DNA of 64,000 bases, taken from the NCBI GenBank assembly GCA_025141675.1, contig CP081162.1, positions 1 to 64,000 of the forward strand, written 5' to 3'. The notes below the pieces were generated by a model. The model saw only the letters and a list, made by a program, of their open reading frames with translations, made no database searches and was not told the origin of the DNA. The position numbers and the translations under genes are program-made. The stretch comes from Rhodobacteraceae bacterium S2214. GTDB taxonomy: Bacteria > Pseudomonadota > Alphaproteobacteria > Rhodobacterales > Rhodobacteraceae. Positions 8,872 to 17,754 of this stretch are shown here, piece by piece. Every line of letters starts with the position of its first letter. Position 1 is the stretch's first letter.

Positions 8872-9534
8872 ATGTATCATTTCGATTTCACTCAGACATC
8901 CAATTTGTGGACAACACAATCTAAGACTAAGCGCGCATTCGATATTTTCGTAGCAGCGACAATGCTTGTTCTCTTTGCGCCATCAATGCTGCTTATCGCA
9001 ATTTGCCTCTTTCTGGTCAGCCCTGGCCCCGTCATTTATGCACACAAGCGGGTCGGGAAAGGCAATGTACCGTTTTATTGCCTCAAGTTCAGAACAATGG
9101 CGATCGACGCCGAGCAACGTCTCGAGGATTTACTTAACGCTGACCCTGAAATGCGGCGAGAATGGAAACAGACACGGAAATTACGGCATGATCCTCGAAT
9201 TGTAGCCGGAATCGGAAATCTGTTGCGTAAATCAAGCCTTGATGAACTGCCGCAGATCATTAATGTTTTACGCGGTGATATGAGTATCGTTGGCCCGCGC
9301 CCAATCGTTGAAGATGAACTTGCGCACTACGGCGGCTTTAAAAATGCTTATCTTTCGGTGCGTCCCGGACTTACAGGTCCGTGGCAGACATCAGAACGGT
9401 CGGATGGATTGTATGTATCTCGGGTGATGAAGGATGTGGATTACATCTACAATGCGAGTTTGCGCACCGATATTTCACTAATCTACACGACTGCGAGTAA
9501 GCTGGTAAACTTGCGGTTGGGTGGCGCTTACTAG
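8872..9534 (+). CDS. exoY: ExoY-like sugar-phosphate transferase
   Basis: Bacterial sugar transferase (PF02397) of 220 residues that starts EPS repeat-unit synthesis by moving a hexose-1-phosphate, often galactose, to undecaprenyl phosphate at the inner membrane. One hydrophobic N-terminal hairpin ('FDIFVAATMLVLFAPSMLLI') is followed by the cytoplasmic catalytic part: 'SPGPVIYAHKRVGKG', 'FYCLKFRTM', 'LRKSSLDELPQIINVLRGD' with the conserved Asp-Glu, and 'MSIVGPRPIVEDE...RPGLTGPWQ'. The size fits the short ExoY form without the extra WbaP-type membrane domain. It is the first gene of the EPS locus. The sugar cannot be read from sequence. Confidence 0.92.
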   Translation: MYHFDFTQTSNLWTTQSKTKRAFDIFVAATMLVLFAPSMLLIAICLFLVSPGPVIYAHKRVGKGNVPFYCLKFRTMAIDAEQRLEDLLNADPEMRREWKQTRKLRHDPRIVAGIGNLLRKSSLDELPQIINVLRGDMSIVGPRPIVEDELAHYGGFKNAYLSVRPGLTGPWQTSERSDGLYVSRVMKDVDYIYNASLRTDISLIYTTASKLVNLRLGGAY

Positions 9535-9777
9535 TCAGGATCCTTTGGGCAGACGTCCGGCACTCAACGCGGGGTCGGTTTCTGGGTGATCTGCAGAAAA
9601 GGCGAGATAGGAGTCAAGTAGAACAAGCGGCCCGCTGACGAGCCAAGCGGCGAGTAGCCAAATCCAAATTGTCCCCCCGAAGTTAAGGCCTAGAAATGGA
9701 AACAGTACTAACAATGAACCTGTAATTCCAAGGACACGACAATAGTGCATGTTTTCCTGCCTTTGCGACCCAACCAT
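9535..9777 (-). CDS. Small two-helix membrane protein, copy 1
   Basis: Predicted protein of 80 residues with two hydrophobic segments and 'AAWLVSGPLVLLDSYLAF' in the second. The 90-residue protein at 56037-56309 has the same length class and topology and a similar core ('GAWILSAPVILLDAWIF'), so both are probably real and related. It converges on the exoY-like gene with no spacer: its stop begins at the base after the other stop. Function unknown. ATG at 9747 is an alternative, shorter start. Confidence 0.6.
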   Translation of the reverse strand: MVGSQRQENMHYCRVLGITGSLLVLFPFLGLNFGGTIWIWLLAAWLVSGPLVLLDSYLAFSADHPETDPALSAGRLPKGS

Positions 9778-10093
9778 CTAAATTGGCGTTAGATTTTTGT
9801 CGGTCTTATTGTTTGCTTCGATGGTCACGACCTTAGGGTTTCAAATGTATTTTCCAAAGCGTTTTGTAAAAAAGGTAAAAGGGGTGTGACATTATCGTGG
9901 TGGCGTGGCGAGCATATTCCAGGCGGCGCAAGTGGCAAATTTATCGAAATTGTCGACGGATCGGGCCGTCTGCGGTAGTCTGAATGTAAAGATATAAATC
10001 AAAGCCTGTATTTTGATGCTTTGATCAAGGCCTAACATCATGCGCTGCGTGATGAATTTATTTTACGACTATTTGTACCGAGGTAATTAGTAC
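9778..10093. other. Intergenic region upstream of the decoration operon
   Basis: There are 316 bases between the divergent small membrane protein and the operon that starts at 10094. GAGG lies about ten bases before ATG 10094. I see no clear promoter hexamers, repeats or RNA genes. Confidence 0.3.
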
Positions 10094-11122
10094 ATGGCGG
10101 AAGATACTAGGAAACTGGCGCTTGTCACAGGTGCTACGGGGTTCACTGGAGGGCGGCTGGCAGAAATGCTGGTGGCACAAGGCTACTGTGTCCGTGCCAT
10201 GGTCCGAGATACAGATGGCGCGGCGGCACACTCTTTGCGTGGGCACGGCGTCGAGACAGTCCAGGGGGATTTGACCGATACAATCGCGATCAAAGACGCG
10301 ATGCAAAGCGTTACACATCTCTTTAACATCGCAGCTGCCTACCGTGATGCCAGTCATCCCGATGATTACTATTTTCAGGTGAACAGAGACGCTGTGCGTG
10401 ACTTGATCAACGCCGCTGAAACCGCCGGTGTTGGGCGCATTGTCCATTGTTCGACTTGCGGCGTTCATGGAGACGTGAGCGAAATTCCCGCCAACGAACA
10501 AACAGCGTTTCGGCCCGGCGACGTTTATCAACGTTCGAAACTAGAAGGCGAAGAGATTGCGCGCGAAGCTATGGCACGTGGCGTGCCCATCTCAGTGATC
10601 CGTCCAACTGGTATCTATGGTCCCGGCGATCTGCGATTTCTAAAATTGTTTCGCACCGTCGAAAACGGGACATTTCGAATGTTTGGCGACGGTGACATCG
10701 CGTACCATATGACGTACATCGACGACATTGTGCAGGGCTTAATTCTAGCAGCCGAACATCCTGCCGCGATTGGTGAAGTGTTCCTAATCGGGGATGAAAA
10801 CTATACCACTCTCAATCGTTTGGTCGCCGAAGTTGCACGCGTTCTCGATGTTGCGCCACCACGCGGTCATTTGCCCGTTGCACCGCTGATGGCAGCCGCC
10901 GTTGTTTGCGAAGCAATTTGTAAGCCTTTTGGCATTGACCCACCTCTGCACCGACGGCGCGTGTCCTTCTTCACGAAAGCCCGCGCATTTTCAGTGGATA
11001 AAGCCAAACTAATGATCGGATTTCAGCCGCAGACGAGCCTTTCTGATGGATTGCGTCTAACTGCAGAGTGGTACCGCGACACCGGCAAACTGCCTCCTGC
11101 TAAGCCAAAGCGTGCAGCATGA
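10094..11122 (+). CDS. NAD-dependent epimerase/dehydratase (extended SDR)
   Basis: Extended short-chain dehydrogenase/reductase of 342 residues. It has the Rossmann motif TGATGFTG (residues 12-19) and an active-site Tyr145-x3-Lys149 in 'VYQRSKLEGE', preceded by 'HCSTCGVHG'. 'RPTGIYGPGD' and 'YHMTYIDDIVQG' are typical of nucleotide-sugar epimerases and dihydroflavonol-reductase-like enzymes. It probably modifies a nucleotide sugar or lipid-linked intermediate for the EPS, but the substrate cannot be predicted. It is the first of five genes (10094-14394) joined by four 4-base ATGA overlaps, so they are almost certainly co-translated. Confidence 0.85.
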   Translation: MAEDTRKLALVTGATGFTGGRLAEMLVAQGYCVRAMVRDTDGAAAHSLRGHGVETVQGDLTDTIAIKDAMQSVTHLFNIAAAYRDASHPDDYYFQVNRDAVRDLINAAETAGVGRIVHCSTCGVHGDVSEIPANEQTAFRPGDVYQRSKLEGEEIAREAMARGVPISVIRPTGIYGPGDLRFLKLFRTVENGTFRMFGDGDIAYHMTYIDDIVQGLILAAEHPAAIGEVFLIGDENYTTLNRLVAEVARVLDVAPPRGHLPVAPLMAAAVVCEAICKPFGIDPPLHRRRVSFFTKARAFSVDKAKLMIGFQPQTSLSDGLRLTAEWYRDTGKLPPAKPKRAA

Positions 11123-11856
11123 CTGCATCTGTGATTCCAGATATCGGGTCGCCCGATGCCGACTTGGACCCTTCAGGCGATAGGTATGCCCAGCGTTTTG
11201 CCGGTCCGGTGGGGGAATATTTGCTGTCACGTCAGACAGAAGCGTTGCTTGATCTTCTCAAGGATATGCCAAATGCAACTGTCCTCGATATCGGCGGAGG
11301 TCACGGACAATCCGCACGTCCGCTATTGGCAGCGGGACACAAAGTCACAGTCATGTCGAGCAGTCGTGCGGCGTGGGGTCAGATCGCCGACCTTGACCAC
11401 CCCGAACTTGAACGAACGGTAGGCCCGCTATTGGAATTGCCCTTTGCCGACAAAAGTTATGACGTGGTACTGGCCTTTCGCATGATGGCCCATGTTGGCA
11501 ATTGGCAGCAACTTTTGGACGAAATGACCCGGGTCTCGCGGCGTGCGGTGATCATCGATTTCCCGCTGCCTGGCGGGGCTAACTTGGCAAAACCAGCGCT
11601 TTTGTGGGCGAAGAAACAGGCAGAGGGGAACACCCGCGACTACGCAACAATGGCTAGGCGCGATGTGCATAAGCACCTTAACGTGCGCGGTTTTGGCATC
11701 AAAGGTGAGGTGGGGCAATTTGTCATGCCGATGGTCGTCCACCGGACCATGAAAGCACCACTTGTTTCGCGAACCACCGAGGCCGCGTTTCGAGCGATTG
11801 GATTGGATCGTGTCACGGGGACGCCGGTGGTTTTGCGCGCGGATCGCATGCCATGA
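11119..11856 (+). CDS. Class I SAM-dependent methyltransferase
   Basis: Methyltransferase of 245 residues with SAM-binding motif I '[16 protein letters not shown]', an acidic '[22 protein letters not shown]' (motifs II and III) and '[10 protein letters not shown]' after it. This is the methyltransferase-11 type of small-molecule enzyme. It overlaps both neighbours by four bases (ATGA), inside an operon with an SDR and two acyltransferases. It may therefore methylate a sugar or lipid-linked sugar of the EPS. The acceptor is unknown. Confidence 0.82.
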   Translation: MTASVIPDIGSPDADLDPSGDRYAQRFAGPVGEYLLSRQTEALLDLLKDMPNATVLDIGGGHGQSARPLLAAGHKVTVMSSSRAAWGQIADLDHPELERTVGPLLELPFADKSYDVVLAFRMMAHVGNWQQLLDEMTRVSRRAVIIDFPLPGGANLAKPALLWAKKQAEGNTRDYATMARRDVHKHLNVRGFGIKGEVGQFVMPMVVHRTMKAPLVSRTTEAAFRAIGLDRVTGTPVVLRADRMP

Positions 11857-12641
11857 CTCGAATCGAGAACAGCAATTCCAATGCCGCGCCGGACAAGGAC
11901 CAAGTGCTTGAGCAACTTCAAGAAGAAGGATCTGCTTTGGCAAAATACCAAACCTTCTTTGTTGGCAAACCCGGTTTTTGGCCATTTTTGCGATACGAAT
12001 TCGCAACGTCTTTGGCTGGAGGCTTTCCTGGAGCTGGTGGCTATGCATTGCGAAAGGCATTGTATCCCGGATTGTTTGGTCAGACTGGTCGGGGTGTCAA
12101 CTTCGGGCGCAATATCATTCTGCGCTGCCCGCCACGCATAAACCTTGGCGGTGGTGTGGCGATCGACGATAATTGCACATTGGACGCACGGGGTGCCGCA
12201 CAAGAAGGGGGATTGTCGATAGGTGACAACACGCTCCTTGCGCGCGATGTGATAGCGGTGGTGAAACAAAACCACCTGATAATTGGAAAGAGTGGTTCGA
12301 TTGGCAGCCAAACGACGCTGTCGGCGGTGTCAGGAATACGGATTGGCGATCACGTCATTATAGCCGGTCAATGCTACATTGGAGGCGGGCGCTACCGCAC
12401 TGATCTTGATGCTGGTCCAATGGTCCTACAGGGTCTTGAGACGCGCGGCGAAGTTGTGATCGGCAATGACGTCTGGATTGGTGCCGGGGCACGGATCCTT
12501 GATGGGGCGCGAATTGGCGACGGAGCCATCATTGCAGCAGGGGCTGTCGTCAATGGCGACGTACCTGCAAACGAAATCTACGGCGGTATCCCGGCGCGCT
12601 ACATCTCCAGTCGCAAGTCTAGCGCAGAGGTGCTCAAGTGA
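11853..12641 (+). CDS. Hexapeptide-repeat acyltransferase 1
   Basis: Left-handed beta-helix (LbH) acyltransferase of 262 residues with an N-terminal helical region. It has repeated hexapeptides such as '[18 protein letters not shown]' and a C-terminal '[20 protein letters not shown]' and '[17 protein letters not shown]' coil, ending in 'IPARYI', typical of the CysE/LacA/NodL fold. Such enzymes usually O-acetylate sugars using acetyl-CoA. The next gene encodes a related protein of similar length and plan, which suggests a tandem duplication with divergence. It overlaps its neighbours by four bases on each side. Confidence 0.85.
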   Translation: MTRIENSNSNAAPDKDQVLEQLQEEGSALAKYQTFFVGKPGFWPFLRYEFATSLAGGFPGAGGYALRKALYPGLFGQTGRGVNFGRNIILRCPPRINLGGGVAIDDNCTLDARGAAQEGGLSIGDNTLLARDVIAVVKQNHLIIGKSGSIGSQTTLSAVSGIRIGDHVIIAGQCYIGGGRYRTDLDAGPMVLQGLETRGEVVIGNDVWIGAGARILDGARIGDGAIIAAGAVVNGDVPANEIYGGIPARYISSRKSSAEVLK

Positions 12642-13402
12642 CCGCGAATTTGCCCGAGAAGTTGACGCGCCAGCGCGGTGCGCCGCTGAAAAAGTATCTT
12701 TTGCGCGTTGTGGGCAGCGAAAAAATAGGTCGGCTTATCCTGCACGAAGCAGTGACAATGTTTGTGTCACCAATACCGGGCGCATTGGGATTGGCCCTAC
12801 GGCGATTATTCTTTCCGTTGCTCATTGGTGATTGCGGCCGCGGCGTTGCATTTTCGCGCGGCATCGTCTTGCGCTGCCCCAGCCGTTTGTCGGTGGGTGA
12901 TGGCACGATGATCGACGATCGTGTCTTCTTCGATATCAAGAGCAGCGAGGCATCGCTGGCATTGGGTGCGCGTAACCAAATCATGCACGCAGTTCATTTT
13001 GAGACTGGATACGAAGGCAATATTACGCTTGGCGATGATTGTTTTATTGGGGCATTTGCCATTTTGAACGGACATGGCGGCATAAAAATCGGGAATAACG
13101 TGCTGATTGCTGGCCATTGTCATATCGTCGCCGGTAACCACCGATTTGAAGATCCCAGTGTCCCGATCACTGCCCAAGGCATTGACAGCCAAGGTATCAC
13201 GATTGAAGACGATGTCTGGCTTGGTGCTGGTGTAAAAGTTTTAGACGGCATCACAATTGGACGCGGAAGTATTATATCCGCTGGCGCTGTGGTTAACCGT
13301 GACGTTCCGCCCCTGAGCATCATGGCAGGCGTCCCGGCGCGTTTCTTGCGCAGGCGCGGTGAGGGTGCTACACCCGCCAACGGACAGGCGGCCGTTTCAT
13401 GA
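12638..13402 (+). CDS. Hexapeptide-repeat acyltransferase 2
   Basis: LbH acyltransferase of 254 residues and probable paralogue of the preceding gene. It shares the 'RGVxFxRxIxLRCPxRxxxGxG' entry into the helix, the later '[16 protein letters not shown]', and the closing '[18 protein letters not shown]' and '[13 protein letters not shown]' coils with 'VPARFL'. The '[11 protein letters not shown]' stretch contains histidines of the kind used in CoA-dependent acyl transfer. It probably adds a second acyl group to the EPS repeat unit. Four-base overlaps on both sides place it in the 10094-14394 operon. Confidence 0.85.
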   Translation: MTANLPEKLTRQRGAPLKKYLLRVVGSEKIGRLILHEAVTMFVSPIPGALGLALRRLFFPLLIGDCGRGVAFSRGIVLRCPSRLSVGDGTMIDDRVFFDIKSSEASLALGARNQIMHAVHFETGYEGNITLGDDCFIGAFAILNGHGGIKIGNNVLIAGHCHIVAGNHRFEDPSVPITAQGIDSQGITIEDDVWLGAGVKVLDGITIGRGSIISAGAVVNRDVPPLSIMAGVPARFLRRRGEGATPANGQAAVS

Positions 13403-14394
13403 CCGCGACCACGAAAAGCAAGCTGCGCACCTATGTGCCGTTAATGATCAAGATCGCCGTCAGCCTTGGTTTGATCGCATATCTGCTCTTTATCCAAATT
13501 GAAAACGTTGGTGATATCCGCCGCGCAGTGTCACAAGCGGACCCATATCTACTGTTTGTGGCGTTTTCTTTGAACGTTATCGGCTATTTGATGTGTTCTT
13601 GGCGTTGGCAGCTCTTGTTACGTGCGCAACACTTTGCAGCGCCACTGATTGAACTCATCCGGGCCTATACGATCGGCATTTTTTTCAACTCATTTCTTCC
13701 GGGCGTCATGAGCGGCGATTTGATGCGTGCACTGGATATTTCAGATCGGGTGCCATCTTACACAAGGTCGTTCCTCATTTTGTTTGTTGAACGGCTGACG
13801 GGAATGTTTGGTCTGCTACTTCTGGCCATTATTGCGATGCCGCTGATTGGCTGGGATGTGGTATCGGAAACAGGAATTGGCTGGATACTGCTGGCCGTCG
13901 CTGGCATCCTTTGCGCGTTGACCGCCATTTTTCTAAGCGGTCAGATGCGTGCCGTGGCTTCACGGATGAGCCGTCTTCGCGGCCTTGGATGGATGAAAGG
14001 GATCGTCGAAAAGATAAACGAGACGTCGTTGCTGTTTGCCGCGCGGATGCGCGTCATCTATGGTTGTATCGGAATTTCGGTTATCTTTCAGGCCAATGTG
14101 GTGCTTCACTACTGGTTGATTGGTGAATCACTTGGCATTGACCTGCCGCTCGCAGTTTATTTCGCCATCATTCCGGTTTCCCTTTTTCTAATGATGATAC
14201 CGGCGTCGGTGAACGGGATCGGTATTCGCGAACAGGCTTTCATATTTTTGTTCGGGCAATTTGGTTTGGCGGCAGAACTTGCTGTTTCACTTGCTTGGGT
14301 CGCGTTTGCCATGGTGCTCTTGCAAGCTGTCGTTGGTGGGATCGTTTTTGCGCTGCGGCGTAAACGGGCAAAGCATGCGGTGGTCAGATTATGA
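13399..14394 (+). CDS. Flippase-like membrane protein (UPF0104/LPG-synthase TM family)
   Basis: Polytopic membrane protein of 331 residues with about eight hydrophobic segments, in the lysylphosphatidylglycerol-synthase transmembrane / UPF0104 family (PF03706). Typical family stretches are 'GYLMCSWRWQLLLRAQ', 'FNSFLPGVMSGDLMRALDIS' and, near the end, 'IPASVNGIGIREQAFIFLF'. The catalytic aminoacyl-transfer domain of MprF is absent. Stand-alone members occur in glycolipid and EPS loci and are often called flippase-like, but transport has not been shown for most. It is the last gene of the five-gene coupled operon. Confidence 0.8.
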   Translation: MTATTKSKLRTYVPLMIKIAVSLGLIAYLLFIQIENVGDIRRAVSQADPYLLFVAFSLNVIGYLMCSWRWQLLLRAQHFAAPLIELIRAYTIGIFFNSFLPGVMSGDLMRALDISDRVPSYTRSFLILFVERLTGMFGLLLLAIIAMPLIGWDVVSETGIGWILLAVAGILCALTAIFLSGQMRAVASRMSRLRGLGWMKGIVEKINETSLLFAARMRVIYGCIGISVIFQANVVLHYWLIGESLGIDLPLAVYFAIIPVSLFLMMIPASVNGIGIREQAFIFLFGQFGLAAELAVSLAWVAFAMVLLQAVVGGIVFALRRKRAKHAVVRL

Positions 14395-14460
14395 TGCGTT
14401 CAGGCTCACCAATCCAACGATACCACCACGCGCAACCTTTGGCAGCATTGCGACGTCACA

Positions 14461-16068
14461 GTGAGAATGCGCATGTCAGAGTTTGAAGAAAGGTTGACGA
14501 GATCGCACCAAATTGACGCTGGATCAGAAGATTTGACAAACAGCGGCAGTATGCGGCGGGTTTGGATTTCGATCGGGATCATTCTGGCGGCACTGGTGAC
14601 ACGGGTGGGTCTGCTGGGAGCCCCTGCCGAATTTGACGAATTTTATCACTATATCCCAGCACTTGGGTGGCCGGAAACTGGCGAACTGCGCATCCTTGAT
14701 GGCAGTTACACGCGGGCGTCGGCCTATACATTAGCTGTTGCACGATTTCTTGACGTGACGGGTCAGAATAGTCTGTTTGCAGCGCGCCTTGTTTCGCTGC
14801 TTCCCGGGCTGCTTTTACCTTTGGTATTGTTCTGGTGGGTTCGTGCGCATGTGGGTGAAACCGCTGCAGTCATTGCAACAGCCTTCGCTATTTTGTGGCC
14901 TCAAGGCATCTTGGAATCGCAGTTGCTGCGGTTCTACTCGCTTCATATCTTGCTCTTCTTTGCCGGTGCAATCTCGGTTTATGCCGCTGTCATAGAACAA
15001 GGACCGCTGCGGTGGGTTCATGCCGTCGCAGCAATTGGATTTTTAGGGGCCGCGATGGCCTTACAGATTACGACATTCGTTGCCTGCGGTGGAATTGTCG
15101 TTTTTTTGGCCGGGCATGTGCTGTTGCGATTGCATCCATCCAGACGCTGGGTCTGGGGGATCGGTAGTCTCGTTCTGATCGTGGTTGCGCTCGTGACTGT
15201 TTGGCCTACCGGGGCGCTTGATCAGGCCTGGGCGTTATACCGGTTTTCACCTGATCACGCGATCGCAACGCGCGATTATGCGGCGTATTACCACAACAGC
15301 CTGCGTCGCGCCTATGAAACCTTCTGGCCGCTTTTCCCGGTGGCTGCCCTATTCGCGTTACGCCTGAATGCACGGCTGACTTGGTATTGCGTTGCTATCT
15401 TTAGCACGGTGTTGGTGGTGCAGTCGTTTGGGGCGATGAAGGCGGATAGATATATTTCCGGCGCGATGCCGTTCTTTTTTACGATCTGGGGAATGGCGGC
15501 GGTGCAAATTATGCGGGTTTTCCGCCCATATTTATCGTCGGCTGCATTGTTGGGCTGCACTGGCTTCCTTATGGCGTCGAATGGTTTTGTGATATCTTCA
15601 GCAAAAATGGCATTGGGGGGCGGGTATGACGCACGATTTCGACAAGATTTCTCGGGCGTGTCCGACCTGTTGGCATCATTGGATGACGACATTTTCGTAG
15701 CCACTACTCACGAATTGCACATGGTTGTGGAAACCGGTGGCTATAACATTGATGTCCGTCAGCAAGTGGGATGGGAAGCCGAATTCGATCCGAACGCTAT
15801 CTTTGGACTTGATCCGCGCACGGGGCGCTATGCCGTCAGGGGAGCGGCGGGTTTGGAAATGCTATTAGGCTGCGTGCAGTCCGGCGTGATGATCACGGTT
15901 AATGATGTCTGGCAAGGAGAGCGTATTGGTGAACCATTTCGTCGTGCCGCTGCGGCGCAGGATGTTTCTTTCGATGTTATAGCTGCAGGCATGCTTGTCG
16001 CGGTTCACTGGCAGACGGTTTTACCAAAAACGCCGCAATGTGAAGGCGTCCCTGACCTATATTATTAA
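14461..16068 (+). CDS. GT39-like membrane glycosyltransferase
   Basis: Membrane protein of 535 residues with about ten hydrophobic segments that resembles the ArnT/PMT (GT39, GT-C fold) family. An acidic pair, 'FDEFYHY', sits in the first periplasmic loop after helix 1, where GT-C enzymes have their catalytic Asp/Glu. GT-C enzymes use polyprenyl-phosphate sugars on the periplasmic side, so this one may add a side sugar after flipping. The start is uncertain: GTG 14461, ATG 14467 or ATG 14473, none with a good SD. A 66-base gap separates it from the preceding operon. Confidence 0.75.
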   Translation: MRMRMSEFEERLTRSHQIDAGSEDLTNSGSMRRVWISIGIILAALVTRVGLLGAPAEFDEFYHYIPALGWPETGELRILDGSYTRASAYTLAVARFLDVTGQNSLFAARLVSLLPGLLLPLVLFWWVRAHVGETAAVIATAFAILWPQGILESQLLRFYSLHILLFFAGAISVYAAVIEQGPLRWVHAVAAIGFLGAAMALQITTFVACGGIVVFLAGHVLLRLHPSRRWVWGIGSLVLIVVALVTVWPTGALDQAWALYRFSPDHAIATRDYAAYYHNSLRRAYETFWPLFPVAALFALRLNARLTWYCVAIFSTVLVVQSFGAMKADRYISGAMPFFFTIWGMAAVQIMRVFRPYLSSAALLGCTGFLMASNGFVISSAKMALGGGYDARFRQDFSGVSDLLASLDDDIFVATTHELHMVVETGGYNIDVRQQVGWEAEFDPNAIFGLDPRTGRYAVRGAAGLEMLLGCVQSGVMITVNDVWQGERIGEPFRRAAAAQDVSFDVIAAGMLVAVHWQTVLPKTPQCEGVPDLYY

Positions 16069-16245
16069 CCTGTTTGGTTGTTTGCGATTTGCTACTCGGA
16101 AAGAGTAGAAAATATTTCATCAACCGTTACTATTGCAGATAGGTTTCGATTTGGCTGACCTTCATTAGCCGTAAGATTTTTTTGTACGCCGCGTAATCAT
16201 TTCGAAGATTCAACTGTTTTACAAATATATGCAGGATTGTCTGCC

Positions 16246-16971
16246 ATGCTCTATTCGCCGTCGCATCAGTTTATTTACGTCCATATATACAAAACCGGCG
16301 GAGAGTCGGTCATGGCAGCGCTGCGCAAATATTGTCCTATATATCAACGCAATCGCTATATTCGTAAATCTGTTCAGATATTTCCGGTCGCCGCACAGCC
16401 TGTCATGGATTGGCGTGCGGCGTTGGTGAACCGCCAACACATGACCGCTGAACAAATCCGTCATGTGATGCCAACCCATTTGTTTGATGCTGCGACTAAA
16501 TTTGCCTTCGTGCGCAATCCTTGGGATTGGCAGGTGTCGGAATATTCTTACGCACGTCAATCATCGGCACACCCCCATCATGATCAGGTGCTTGGTTTTG
16601 GTGACTTCGAAACGTATATCCGACACAAGTGTGAAAATGACACGCGTCTGCAATGTTCGTTCATCTATGACAAAACCGGGAAGCGTTTGGTGCAACATAT
16701 CGGAAGGTTTGAAGTGTTGAGCGATGATTTCACCCGGATATGTGCGGAACTCGGGCTTACCGAAAGCCTACCCCACGTGAATGCATCCAAGCGCAAACGT
16801 GACTGGCGGTCGTATTACGATGACAAGACGTATGAGATGGTCCGCGAGGCCTACAGTCTTGATATCGAAACCTTCGGGTATTCGGAAAGCAGCACACCAA
16901 CACATGTGATCCCGGATCACCTCAACGCTCCGGCGGGGTGGCACGAATTACCGGTTGGCGCGATCGCCTGA
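16246..16971 (+). CDS. Sulfotransferase family 2-like protein
   Basis: Protein of 241 residues with the two PAPS-binding signatures of sulfotransferases: the 5'-phosphosulfate loop 'YVHIYKTGGES' near the N-terminus and the 3'-phosphate motif 'FAFVRNPWDWQVSEYSY'. A carbohydrate sulfotransferase (Sulfotransfer_2 type) is the natural reading. In an EPS locus it would sulfate a sugar of the polymer. I chose ATG 16246, which has AGGA nine bases upstream, over the in-frame TTG at 16237. A weak stem (CTACTC/GAGTAG, 16092-16108) lies between this gene and the preceding one. Confidence 0.8.
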   Translation: MLYSPSHQFIYVHIYKTGGESVMAALRKYCPIYQRNRYIRKSVQIFPVAAQPVMDWRAALVNRQHMTAEQIRHVMPTHLFDAATKFAFVRNPWDWQVSEYSYARQSSAHPHHDQVLGFGDFETYIRHKCENDTRLQCSFIYDKTGKRLVQHIGRFEVLSDDFTRICAELGLTESLPHVNASKRKRDWRSYYDDKTYEMVREAYSLDIETFGYSESSTPTHVIPDHLNAPAGWHELPVGAIA

Positions 16972-16997
16972 CGCAACACTTCATGCGGCTCAGTTTT

Positions 16998-17747
16998 TTA
17001 ACCAGTTGGACGTCGCGCCAGATAGATTGTGTCGCCCCGTGTCAGGGCATAGCGCGCGGCCTGAGCACCATCAGCGACGACCAATTCCAGATCAAATCCT
17101 GCCGCGCGAATGCGGTCTTCGATATCACTCCCGAAGAACAGAACATGGTCCGCTTGCCCAAAGTGGCGATGTCGCGCGTCTGGAGTCATAATTGACGCAT
17201 CTTCATAGCTCTTGGGCCACGAATGGACGACTGGAGTTGTCAGCATCGCTAGACCACCAGGGCGTAGAATGCGCAGCAGTTCGGGCAGCGCTTTGCTATC
17301 GTTCACATGTTCTAGCACATGGTTCGCCATTACGGTGTCCACTGACGCGTCTGGCAGTTCAATATTCTCCATGTCCAACACCAGATCAGCGCGGCCCGGC
17401 GTAATATCCGCAGTCCGATACTGCGTACTGCGCGCACGCAATTCTGTTTCTAAACAAGCCTCTGGCGCAAAATGCAAAAAGCTTCCAAAGCCGCCCTGCG
17501 GTGCGGACCCATCGAGCCAGTTCTTGATAAATCGATGTCGTTCTCGGGAATGGCAGTCAGGGCACTGGCCATCAAAGCGGATCGCATTAGAACCGAAGAT
17601 GGGATCAAAATGTCCCTTATATCCGCAAAGAGAACATTCGTAGGATTGCTGTTCACCAGCCGGACGAGACTTTTCGACAAATTCTTTGATTACGCGTTGA
17701 CGACGATATTGCGACATGCGGGACGCCAATTGCGTGACGGCTTGCAT
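16998..17747 (-). CDS. SAM-dependent methyltransferase with zinc-ribbon-like N-terminus
   Basis: Protein of 249 residues. The N-terminal part has two Cys pairs ('CSLCGYKG' and 'CPDCHSRERHR'), as in a small zinc ribbon. A methyltransferase-11-like domain follows, with 'LDMENIELPDASVDTVMANHVLEHV' and 'LRPGGLAMLTTP'. The glycine-rich motif I is weak ('HFAPEACLETEL'), a variation seen in this subgroup. I place the start at ATG 17747, eight bases after the upstream glycosyltransferase stop. The open frame continues to 17861, but that would overlap the neighbour by more than 100 bases. It probably forms a two-gene unit with that glycosyltransferase; the substrate is unknown. Confidence 0.75.
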   Translation of the reverse strand: MQAVTQLASRMSQYRRQRVIKEFVEKSRPAGEQQSYECSLCGYKGHFDPIFGSNAIRFDGQCPDCHSRERHRFIKNWLDGSAPQGGFGSFLHFAPEACLETELRARSTQYRTADITPGRADLVLDMENIELPDASVDTVMANHVLEHVNDSKALPELLRILRPGGLAMLTTPVVHSWPKSYEDASIMTPDARHRHFGQADHVLFFGSDIEDRIRAAGFDLELVVADGAQAARYALTRGDTIYLARRPTG

Positions 17748-17754
17748 GCCAATC

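Noticed and set aside
16092..16108. Hairpin CTACTC/GAGTAG after the GT39-like gene
   Set aside because: Six-base stem followed by A-rich rather than T-rich sequence on the plus strand, so it is not a convincing terminator.
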